A stretch of DNA of 64,000 nucleotides from Legionella maceachernii. Its GTDB lineage: Bacteria; Pseudomonadota; Gammaproteobacteria; Legionellales; Legionellaceae. A program made the position numbers and the translations under genes. A model generated the notes under the pieces. It saw only the letters and a list, made by a program, of their open reading frames with translations. It was not told the origin of the DNA and made no database searches. Shown in pieces: positions 8,221 through 15,227 of the stretch (position 1 is the first letter of the stretch; the number at the start of each line of letters is the position of its first letter). The stretch covers positions 1-64,000 of the forward strand of contig NZ_FUXJ01000008.1 of assembly GCF_900167045.1 (NCBI RefSeq), read 5' to 3'.

Positions 8221-9538
8221 AAAAATTTTTTGGCTTACATTGAGTTCTTTTAGTTTCGGCTTGGTAAATACTCTGCAAATTGCTCATTTAAGCCCTATTC
8301 TACAATTTGTCGGATTTAAGTCCGATAAGATTGCTTATCTATGGCTAATTGCACCGTTAACTGGACTTATTTTTCAACCAATCATAGGATATTTATCTGA
8401 TAATATACAGAGTCGCTTTGGTCGGCGAAGGCCTCTTTTCCTACTTTCTACCATGATGGGGTTTTCAGGGCTGACTGGTTTGCCTTTTGCGTCAAAAGGG
8501 TATTTACTCATTGCTCTCATTATTTTTCTTGATATAGGTTGCAATGGTAATGCGCAATTGGCGCGAATAATGATTCTTGATTTATATAAAGGTAAAGCAC
8601 GTACAAAAGCATTCAGTTGGTCGAGCGCCTTGTATGGTTTAGGGGCAATGTGCGGCGGAATTTTACCCTGGCTTATTACTCATTTTGTTCACTCATCTAA
8701 TGAAGTGCTGTTTTCTAAGAGTCCTCTTTATATTCAATTGACCTTTCTTCTGGGTGCTTTCATTTATTTGTTGTTTTCAGCGATAACCTTAATTATGGTG
8801 AAAGAGAAACCAATTATAGGGAAACACTTTTTAAAACCATCTTCTAAAAATTTTTTGTTAAAGAAAGAATCGATTTTCTCTTTAAAAAAATTATCTCCAC
8901 TATTTTGGAGGCTTAGTTTAATTCTTTTTTTTGCATGGGTGGCGATTTTTGCGGTGTGGAATTACCTCAATATTCACATTGCCCAAACCGCTTTTAATAT
9001 GCCGATAGAATTTACAGATAAGCTAGAGATTTCAAGAAATTATCTAACTAATGCAAATATCTTAACTGCGGTTTACTTCGGTGTCTTACAATTATCAAGT
9101 ACAGGATTTGCTTTTGCTATTCCCTATTTAAGCGAATGGGTAACCATCAAAAACATTTTGGGAATAGGCTTATTAGTAGGAAGCGTAAGTTTGTTGTTAA
9201 TTGCTTTGGTATCTAACCAATACATTATTGGGATTTTTATGATTTTCTTTGGTGCTTCATGGGCAGTATTATCCATATGTCCTTATGAACTTTTTGCAAA
9301 GATAATTCCTAAAGGAAGGAACGGCTTTTATATGGGAGTAGTTAATTTACCTATTGTTTTTCCTCAAATTATTACAGGATTAATTTTAGGAGTTCTTTAT
9401 AAAAGCTTCTTCGCTTTGCAGGCTTATAAAATTATTTTTTTAGCTAGTTTCTCTATTTTCATTAGTGCAGTTTTCACCCTAAATGTTAAAAGTATTTTTA
9501 GCAAACTTAGCTTATTAAAAGTAAGTTTCGCAAAGTGA
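8210..9538 (+). CDS. MFS transporter, GPH/SLC45-like
   Basis: 442 residues and about 12 membrane segments. The loop RFGRRRPLFLLSTMMG and the opening LSSFSFGLVNTLQIAHLSPI resemble the GPH/sucrose transporter group (SLC45-like, RxGRRRP motif) rather than the Bcr group of its neighbour. LGIGLLVGSVSLLL and the late GRNGFYMGVVNLPIVFPQII are also typical of that group. If the assignment holds, it is a proton- or cation-coupled sugar importer. AAAGGG precedes the ATG at a short distance, and the start overlaps the end of the upstream MFS gene by 11 bases. The pair could act together or be a fortuitous operon. Confidence 0.75.
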   Translation: MIDKKIFWLTLSSFSFGLVNTLQIAHLSPILQFVGFKSDKIAYLWLIAPLTGLIFQPIIGYLSDNIQSRFGRRRPLFLLSTMMGFSGLTGLPFASKGYLLIALIIFLDIGCNGNAQLARIMILDLYKGKARTKAFSWSSALYGLGAMCGGILPWLITHFVHSSNEVLFSKSPLYIQLTFLLGAFIYLLFSAITLIMVKEKPIIGKHFLKPSSKNFLLKKESIFSLKKLSPLFWRLSLILFFAWVAIFAVWNYLNIHIAQTAFNMPIEFTDKLEISRNYLTNANILTAVYFGVLQLSSTGFAFAIPYLSEWVTIKNILGIGLLVGSVSLLLIALVSNQYIIGIFMIFFGASWAVLSICPYELFAKIIPKGRNGFYMGVVNLPIVFPQIITGLILGVLYKSFFALQAYKIIFLASFSIFISAVFTLNVKSIFSKLSLLKVSFAK

Positions 9539-9650
9539 ATTAAAGATTAGGTTCAAGCTTACAGACAAATCAGGCAATAAGTTAAACTATCTCTTTTTTA
9601 AGTAGATAAAACGATTAACTGATGATGCCTTATTTCTATATCCAATTTCG

Positions 9651-9860
9651 TTAAGCATCTGTTGTAAGTTTGCCTTTTTTAAATAATTTCCACTCAAGAT
9701 CTTTTTTAAATACAAAATCTGAGGCTTTTTCAAAAAAATAGCCGAGATCAAAAATACCTGACCATTCACAATATTGTTCAATCTGTTTTAGCGTTTTCTC
9801 ATCAATTTTTATTTTAATTTGTTTCTTACTGTTTAGATTTTTATTTTTTATGAGTGCCAT
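9651..9860 (-). CDS. Small ribbon-helix-helix-like protein, paralogue B
   Basis: 69 residues. A KKQIKIKID strand is followed by EKTLKQIEQYCEWSGI and LGYFFEKASDFVF helices and a DLEW near the end, the same pattern as the protein at 6589-6801. AGAGG lies seven bases before the ATG. It lies just after the MFS pair and on the opposite strand. Lysine-rich ends suit nucleic acid binding. An overlapping minus-strand frame at 9587-9781 is a shadow. Confidence 0.55.
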   Translation of the reverse strand: MALIKNKNLNSKKQIKIKIDEKTLKQIEQYCEWSGIFDLGYFFEKASDFVFKKDLEWKLFKKGKLTTDA

Positions 9861-10060
9861 TTCAACCTCTTACTTTGTTGAGATTCGATTTTTAAAAGCG
9901 GATTTAGCAAAATAGGACTTTTATCCTTGCCACGCACAAATGGTAACTATCTTTATATCTATAGTCCAATAAATCCGATCTGTACGGGATAAAAATTTGA
10001 GCTAGCTCATTAAGTTATAGATAATCCGAATTTTTCGACCAAGAAAAGCCAAGGATTAGA

Positions 10061-10233
10061 ATGAATGTTAATGAGCTAGTGGAGATTTTAAACAGTTATT
10101 TTGGTTGAAACAAGGCACGGATGGACTTGTTTTGTGAGTATGTTGGCGGCACTTATTAAAGTAAGAACAGTGAATTTGACAGAATTAGCTGTGGCTTTCC
10201 AAGCTTAAACAAGATTCACACTATAAAGGTCTG
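10061..10233 (+). pseudogene. IS4-family transposase, N-terminal remnant
   Basis: ATGAATGTTAATGAG encodes MNVNELVEILNSYFG, then an in-frame stop, then NKARMDLFCEYV. A frame change gives ALIKVRTVNLTELAVAF and another leads to SKLKQDSHYKGL. Together these match the N-terminus of IS4-type transposases (W-x-KAR, VxTVNLxELAxAF, SxAKxDSxYKRL). The rest of the transposase is gone; foreign sequence joins after about 10233. The 200 bases before it, back to 9861, hold no gene that I can see. Confidence 0.5.
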
Positions 10234-10606
10234 GTGTACGTCGAAAGTATTTCCGGATATGGATATCAAGAATTTATAAAGGCTGCAGAAACAAAGAACC
10301 TTCCTGCTCATGGAGCGTTCCAAACAGCATTCACAATTAAAAATAAGCTTAAAAAGATCGCAGTTAGTGAAACTCTCTTAAAGACTATTCAGTCAAGTAA
10401 TCCACGTCCATCAGGTGGCCATATGGATTGTATTGCAGAATAGCTCATGAAGATAAGAAGCCTCAACATTTTCTGATAGATGGCAAGCCTTTATTCAAAA
10501 TTCAAATTCATTGGATTTTTGGATTGTAACAGAACAACAATATTTCTATCAGTATCGAGCGTTGAAAGATATAACTTTACTGGATAAAGATTGTTTTCGT
10601 GCGTAA
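10234..10606 (+). pseudogene. Degenerate protein-coding remnant, unknown family
   Basis: A GTG-started frame gives VYVESISGYGYQEFIKAAE and ends at 10443 with HMDCIAE. Coding-like sequence continues in other frames (IAHEDKKPQHFLIDGKP, then RWQAFIQNSNSLDFWIVTEQ to a TAA at 10604-10606). This looks like the end of a gene broken by two frameshifts and joined to the IS4 remnant upstream. I do not recognise the protein. Confidence 0.35.
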
Positions 10607-10713
10607 AGTTATCAAAATAATACCATAATTTTTGATTAAGGGAGCTTTGTCATCATGGATATTGTAAATAAAACTATTTTAGAGAAGGTTCTTAATGAAT
10701 AGGGTGCCTCAAC

Positions 10714-10740
10714 AGTGCTCCAGATCTGTAATTTAACCCA
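10714..10740. repeat. Single arm of the TTTTGCCCCAGATTT-type repeat
   Basis: GTGCTCCAGATCTGTAATTT followed by AACCCA matches the right arm of the inverted-repeat element at 4068-4174 with several changes. No partner arm is visible nearby. The region from 10607 to 10894 otherwise shows no gene. Confidence 0.4.
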
Positions 10741-10894
10741 TCAATCTGCCAAACATAAAAAATTACTGTTTAAGATGGGAAATCAATTTTAAAATAGGAA
10801 ATTCTAGCCTTTATCTACGTATGCTTTAAACTAATGACTTGATCTTTTCAAAGGCGGATTACCCCTTCTTCTATTGATAACATGGAGCTTTCAA

Positions 10895-11758
10895 ATGAGT
10901 GTTATTTTAATTGTTTTATTTTTAATACTGGTAATCTTTGTAAGTGGAATTCGAATATTACGCCCAACAGAGCGTGGTCTTATTGAATTTCTTGGGAAAT
11001 ATAAGCGCTTTGCAGAACCGGGTTTTAATTGGATTATTCCTTTTATTGAAAATTTGTACCGAGTGAATATCACTGAAATGTTGGTTGAAGCTCAGCCCCA
11101 GGAAATCATTACTAACGACAACTTGAATGCCATTGTTGATGCTCAAATATATTATAAAGTTAAAGCAACTGAGGAAGACGTTAAAAATGCTATTTATAAA
11201 GCCAATGATTATGCATTTCAAATAGTCAATCTAACAAGGACAACGCTGCGAAATATTATTGGGACGATGACTCTAAAAGCTGCCAATAGTGAACGAAATA
11301 AAATAAATTCAGAACTATTAAAAACGCTTGCCACAGAAACAAGTAATTGGGGCTTGGATATAGTGCGTGCTGAACTTAAAGAAATCAGCCCGCCGAAAGA
11401 TGTCCAGGAAACGATGAATAAAGTGGTAAAGGCAGAAAATGAAAAGATCGCAGCAATTGATTTTGCAACAGCTACAGAAACAGCCGCAGATGGCAATAAA
11501 AGAGCTGAGATTAAGCGAGCAGAAGGGATTAAGCAAGCGCGCATTCTCGAAGCTGAAGGAGAAGCACAAGCTATAAAAACAGTCAACGAAGCGGCTGAAA
11601 AATATTTTATTGGCAATGCTCAGATTCTCAGAAAATTAGAGGCAGTTGAAAAATCATTAAAAGACAATGCAAAAATTGTAGTTCCAGGCGGCTCTCAACT
11701 CATTAACGTTATCGGTGATATGGCTGGTGTTTTTCCAATGGTGAAGGATAATAAATAG
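10895..11758 (+). CDS. SPFH/Band 7 membrane protein (stomatin/QmcA type)
   Basis: 287 residues from the ATG at 10895, chosen because GGAG lies seven bases upstream; an in-frame ATG at 10874 has no such site. Residues 1-23 form one membrane anchor (VILIVLFLILVIFVSGIRIL). The SPFH domain follows: RPTERGLIEFLGKYKRFAEP, then GFNWIIPFI, VEAQPQEIITNDN, YKVKATEEDVKNAIY and TLRNIIGTMTL. A long charged alanine-rich coiled coil runs from about residue 165 to 240 (KAENEKIAAIDFATATETAA, RAEIKRAEGIKQA, RILEAEGEAQAI). Such proteins form oligomeric rings in membrane microdomains and often bind proteases or NfeD partners. No nfeD or protease gene is adjacent. IS debris surrounds it on both sides. Confidence 0.85.
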   Translation: MSVILIVLFLILVIFVSGIRILRPTERGLIEFLGKYKRFAEPGFNWIIPFIENLYRVNITEMLVEAQPQEIITNDNLNAIVDAQIYYKVKATEEDVKNAIYKANDYAFQIVNLTRTTLRNIIGTMTLKAANSERNKINSELLKTLATETSNWGLDIVRAELKEISPPKDVQETMNKVVKAENEKIAAIDFATATETAADGNKRAEIKRAEGIKQARILEAEGEAQAIKTVNEAAEKYFIGNAQILRKLEAVEKSLKDNAKIVVPGGSQLINVIGDMAGVFPMVKDNK

Positions 11759-11869
11759 GGGCTTAACTGAATTAGTTTTTGACTTAATCTGACATAACCA
11801 CTTGAAAAAGTGAGAGTTTCCAGTTTTGATTGAAGTGCGAACTTTAACAAAACTCAAAGGAAAACTCTC

Positions 11870-12218
11870 ATGATAGATAATAACGTTAAAATTATTAAAC
11901 ACCAAGTTGGCTTACTTAATTTAGCTGAAGAATTGGGTAATGTATCGTAAAGTAATGGGCTTATCGCGAGATACATTTTATCGTTATAAATCAGCAGTGG
12001 TGTCTGGAGGTGTAGAGGCTCTCTTTGATAAAACACGACGAAAGCCGAATCATAAGAACCGAGTTGACGAAGCGATTGAATTGGAGGTTAGGGACTATGC
12101 GATAGAATACCCTGGGCTCCCAAGATACTTTTTATGTGGGAACACTCAAAGGCGTTGGTCGTATTTACCAACAAACCTTTGTTGATACTTATAGCAAGGT
12201 GGCCTTTGCAAAGCTCTA
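11870..12218 (+). pseudogene. IS481-family transposase remnant
   Basis: MIDNNVKIIKHQVGLLNLAE then ELGNVS, followed after a frameshift by KVMGLSRDTFYRYKSAV, gives the helix-turn-helix N-terminus of ISSod13-like IS481 transposases, continuing GGVEALFDKTRRKPN. A deletion after AIEYPG joins to DTFYVGTLKGVGRIYQQ then TFVDTYSKVAFAKL, part of the integrase core (catalytic D region). The protein ends with TAA near 12217. Sequence before it (11784-11870) could be the left end of the element. The C-terminal part of the same type of transposase lies at 12841-13048 on the other strand. Confidence 0.7.
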
Positions 12219-12219
12219 A

Positions 12220-12402
12220 AATGAAAGCGAAGTGGAGAAAAGTTTTGCTCTTTATTTGAATAAGCCTAATTTATTTAATCACTTGAATGAGGAAATGTTA
12301 GTACAAAAGTATATTAGAGGTCCTGAATTACATGCTGATGCGATAACCCTTGAGAGCGAAAAGTATGCTATCGAGAAAACGTTTTTGCATTTTATAGTCT
12401 AA
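12220..12402 (+). pseudogene. Fragment resembling an ATP-grasp enzyme
   Basis: A 60-codon open stretch without its own start codon reads ESEVEKSFALYLNKPNLFNH, then MLVQKYIRGPELHADAI and ESEKYAIEKTFLHFIV. The segment LVQKYIxGPELHxDAI resembles the central strand of ATP-grasp domains (V-x-x-YI-x-GPE-x-x-x-D). It directly follows the broken IS481 transposase and is presumably a piece of a gene destroyed by that insertion. Confidence 0.3.
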
Positions 12403-12419
12403 TATTAAACCAATGCGTT

Positions 12420-12449
12420 TTTACCCCAGTTCGATAATTTAAACCAACT
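12420..12449. repeat. Diverged arm of the TTTTGCCCCAGATTT-type repeat
   Basis: TTTACCCCAGTTCGATAATT followed by TAAACCAACT is a distant match to the right arm at 4146-4174. It overlaps the 3' end of the membrane protein gene that follows on the minus strand. Confidence 0.25.
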
Positions 12450-12723
12450 ATGGCCTATACTTTTTTGCAGTAGATAAGATTTTTACAGACAAAAATGCAA
12501 AACCAACTCCGACCATCAGGGACAACAAACCTGCATAAAATTCATAACTCTTTAAAGCAGGAATCATTTTAATAATTAGAACGCCGTAATCATGAAGAAT
12601 TTGTTCTACATTTGATAAAAATCCAGTCGTAGAAATTTGATTCGCTGAGAGCCAAAGACTTGCAGCAGTTAATGAAAATAAAAAAAAGAATACCTCAAAA
12701 ATAACGATTAAAAAGTATTTCAT
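12448..12723 (-). CDS. Small two-helix membrane protein, unknown
   Basis: 91 residues with two clear membrane segments, IVIFEVFFFLFSLTAASLWL at residues 6-25 and FYAGLLSLMVGVGFAFLSVK at about 61-80, joined by a 35-residue loop that probably lies outside. AGGA lies eight bases before the ATG. No family recognised. It lies between two IS481 fragments, but its frame is intact. Confidence 0.45.
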   Translation of the reverse strand: MKYFLIVIFEVFFFLFSLTAASLWLSANQISTTGFLSNVEQILHDYGVLIIKMIPALKSYEFYAGLLSLMVGVGFAFLSVKILSTAKKYRP

Positions 12724-12840
12724 GAATAAATCCTAAAAATTAACTATTTGTTAAGCTGTAGTAGTTCAAACTTGATCTGACAGTTACCGGTTTTTCAAGA
12801 AGTGTCTGTCAGGTTAGATTTAGTTTATAAATTTTTCCAT

Positions 12841-13048
12841 TCAGATTTGTTTACCATCAACCAATATTTGCACAGGTGTTCGATCACAACATTTTGCCTT
12901 GATGGGTGCGCTCATTATTATAATAATGAAGCCATTCGTCCAGATCTTTTTGTAGCTCTTTAATATCATCGTAGATTTTCTTACGGAAAGTTATTTCGTA
13001 AACTCTTGCAAAATCGTTTTGTGGAAGCGTTCGCAAATACCATTGGTA
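12841..13048 (-). pseudogene. IS481-family transposase, C-terminal remnant
   Basis: Read on the minus strand: ITNGICERFHKTILQEF, then after a frameshift EITFRKKIYDDIKELQKDLD and EWLHYYNNERTHQGKM, and after another shift CDRTPVQILVDGKQI and a stop. This is the end of the rve integrase core, with the catalytic glutamate in NGICERFHK. It abuts the IS3 end at 13049. Together with 11870-12218 it shows that an IS481-type element was broken and rearranged here. Confidence 0.65.
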
Positions 13049-13150
13049 ATCCCCCCTTTTTAATTGATACTAAAAGTAGAAGATTACGCAACTAGTGACA
13101 ATTTTTGCTTTGGAGGAATCCCTCCGATAGCAGTATTAGCGCAATAACGT
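13049..13150 (-). mobile_element. IS3-family element end, inverted copy
   Basis: Bases 13049-13143 are the reverse complement of about 1053-1145 with scattered differences, including the terminal ATCCCCCC block and the last codons of OrfB (the CGATAGCAGTATTAG stretch). The similarity fades into the last codons of the 280-codon gene at 13151. It marks the right boundary of the accessory region as an inverted partner of the left IS remnant. Confidence 0.65.
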
Positions 13151-13993
13151 TCAATTATTACTTGGTGGGGTTATTTTGTTATTATTATTCGCTGGGAACG
13201 AGATAGCCATCATTTTTTTCTCATTAAGCTGTTGATGCGCTTCTACTATCGTTTTACTAATTTCATTTGTATTTATTGATTTATCCGAGGTAATGTAATT
13301 GATTAAACCGACCATTGCATTGAGTACATACATACTACAACGTTTATCACCAAGAGTTGGTTGCTTGCTAGTGACTAAAGGGTTTGTTATAACCGGCATG
13401 GCATTACTTGGCAAATTAAAAGACGCTCGCATTGATTGAATAGCCTCAGTTTTTCCTAATAACCTGATTAATTTGACCTGCAATAGCTCATCGCCTGATA
13501 CTATTGAATTTGAGGCAAGCCATCCTAAAACGGGTATTGGATTATAGACCCCTAGAGGATTAATACTTGACTCAACAATAGAGGCATTTAAACGGTCAGA
13601 TGAATCTTTGTAGAGAATAATATGATTATAATGCGCTCGATAAGTGTTGTCTGAATAATAGCCTTTCACCATAAAGACATGGGGAAATTGGAGAGCAGTA
13701 AGCTGTATACCCCTTTCTTTTATTTTTGTTAATATTTCAGGTAAAAATTCAAGAGAAACCCCGTCATTACAGTGAGTTGATAGTGAATCCAAACAAGTAG
13801 CTACAGTTTTATTATTATCCTGATGTAATATAAACTCCAAAGTATCACCGCTGCTTAATTTTATATTAAATTTTTTTGCTTCAGAGGGTGATTCAAAAAG
13901 GTCTGCCATACACATTTTTAATGTAAAAGGCCCTATGCCAATTTTAGCAGGACAATAAGTTAACGCTTTGGCGAGATCGAACTTTATAAGCAT
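13151..13993 (-). CDS. Uncharacterised protein divergent from cas1; possible clan CE-like or effector protein
   Basis: 280 residues, no signal peptide and no membrane segment. I do not recognise a family. Residues that stand out are H121/H124 in AHYNHIILYKDSSDRL, E141 in ASIVESSI, Q211 in TSKQPTL and C219 in GDKRCSMYVLNAMVGLINYI. The order His...Glu...Gln...Cys with a hydrophobic helix after Cys is the order seen in clan CE cysteine proteases and YopJ-type acetyltransferases, but spacing from Glu to Cys is longer than usual. This is a weak structural guess. The C-terminal tail (FPANNNNKITPPSNN) runs into the IS3 end, so the true C-terminus may have been replaced. There is no clear ribosome site before the ATG at 13993. 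It reads away from the cas operon and is probably not part of it; a Dot/Icm substrate is one possibility. Confidence 0.4.
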   Translation of the reverse strand: MLIKFDLAKALTYCPAKIGIGPFTLKMCMADLFESPSEAKKFNIKLSSGDTLEFILHQDNNKTVATCLDSLSTHCNDGVSLEFLPEILTKIKERGIQLTALQFPHVFMVKGYYSDNTYRAHYNHIILYKDSSDRLNASIVESSINPLGVYNPIPVLGWLASNSIVSGDELLQVKLIRLLGKTEAIQSMRASFNLPSNAMPVITNPLVTSKQPTLGDKRCSMYVLNAMVGLINYITSDKSINTNEISKTIVEAHQQLNEKKMMAISFPANNNNKITPPSNN

Positions 13994-14279
13994 ATTAAAT
14001 TTTCAAATAAAGGGAATAAAATAACAAAGCAACATTAAGGGAATATTAAGAATAGGTTTTTTTCAATTTGGCAGGGAGAGTCGGCCAAAACGCTTTCTCC
14101 TCGTTAGCGACTCCTGCCTAGATAATTTTAGATAATCACGCGAATTTAAAATTATTTAAACGAAATGGATGGTAACAATTTGAGTTTAAAGGTTAAAAAT
14201 GAGGAGATAAATAACCTATTGATTATCTACTAAATATGTGGCATTGCTAGTTCAAATCAAAGTAGATATTTGAGTTATA

Positions 14280-15227
14280 ATGGAAATATTAACCGATCTT
14301 AAAGCTATTTTATATTCTAAACGAGCCAATATCTATTACCTAGAGAAATGCCGGGTTATGGTAAAAGGTGGAAGCGTTGTCTACCTTACCGAATCTAGGG
14401 AAGAAAACCAGTATTGGAATATTCCTATCGCCAACACAACAGTTATTTTATTGGGTATTGGAACTTCAATTACACAGGCAGCCATAAGAATGCTTGCTTC
14501 TGCTGGTGTCTTAGTGGGTTTTAGTGGAAGTGGTGGTACCCCATTAATTGCTGCAAACGAAGTGGAATGGTTTTGTCCACAAAGTGAGTATAGACCTACA
14601 GAGTATGTTCAAGGCTGGATGTCTTTCTGGTTTGATGAAATAAAACGGCTAAAGGCAGCAAAACGTTTTCAGCAGGCTAGAATTTCATTCATTGAACACA
14701 CATGGAGTGCTGATCAGGATTTAAAATCTGAAGGCTTTTTCCTGGATGATATGGATATCCAGAAGGCTTTAAGTAGTTTTAGTAACAATTTTAATAAAGC
14801 GACGTCAATTAATGAGTTGTTGCTAATCGAAGCAAAACTAACAAAAGCACTGTATAAAATTGCTTCTACTCGTACTAAAAATATTGGATTTGCTCGTGAG
14901 TATACTAGTGATGATGAAGCAAATAGGTTTTTGAATCACGGAAATTATTTGGCTTATGGGTTGGCTGCAACAACTTTATGGGTGTTAGGTATTCCTCATG
15001 GGTTTGCGGTAATGCATGGGAAAACACGTCGAGGTGCATTAATTTTTGATGTGGCTGATTTAGTTAAGGATGCTTTAATTTTACCATGGGCCTTTATCGG
15101 TGCGAAAGAGCAAATGACAGAGCAGGATTTTCGACAGCAATGCTTAAAAAATTTTATAAAACATCGTGCCCTTGATTATATGTTTGACTTTGTTAAAACA
15201 CTTAGCCTTGAGGGCAACTCACTATGA
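14280..15227 (+). CDS. cas1: CRISPR-associated endonuclease Cas1, type I-F
   Basis: 315 residues, full length for I-F Cas1. The N-terminal beta domain has RANIYYLEKCRVMVKGGSVV and the C-terminal helical domain carries the metal ligands E184 (LLIEAKLTKALY), H246 (AVMHGKTRRG) and D257/D260 (FDVADL). Cas1 integrates new spacers at the leader end together with Cas2, which is here fused to Cas3. The 286 bases upstream (13994-14279) contain no gene and must carry the promoter of the adaptation genes, divergent from the gene at 13151-13993. The stop overlaps the start of cas2-3 by four bases (ATGA). Confidence 0.95.
   Translation: MEILTDLKAILYSKRANIYYLEKCRVMVKGGSVVYLTESREENQYWNIPIANTTVILLGIGTSITQAAIRMLASAGVLVGFSGSGGTPLIAANEVEWFCPQSEYRPTEYVQGWMSFWFDEIKRLKAAKRFQQARISFIEHTWSADQDLKSEGFFLDDMDIQKALSSFSNNFNKATSINELLLIEAKLTKALYKIASTRTKNIGFAREYTSDDEANRFLNHGNYLAYGLAATTLWVLGIPHGFAVMHGKTRRGALIFDVADLVKDALILPWAFIGAKEQMTEQDFRQQCLKNFIKHRALDYMFDFVKTLSLEGNSL

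Noticed and set aside
10874-10894. Upstream ATG at 10874 as start of the SPFH gene
   Set aside because: The ATG at 10895 has GGAG at seven bases and gives the normal hydrophobic N-terminus.
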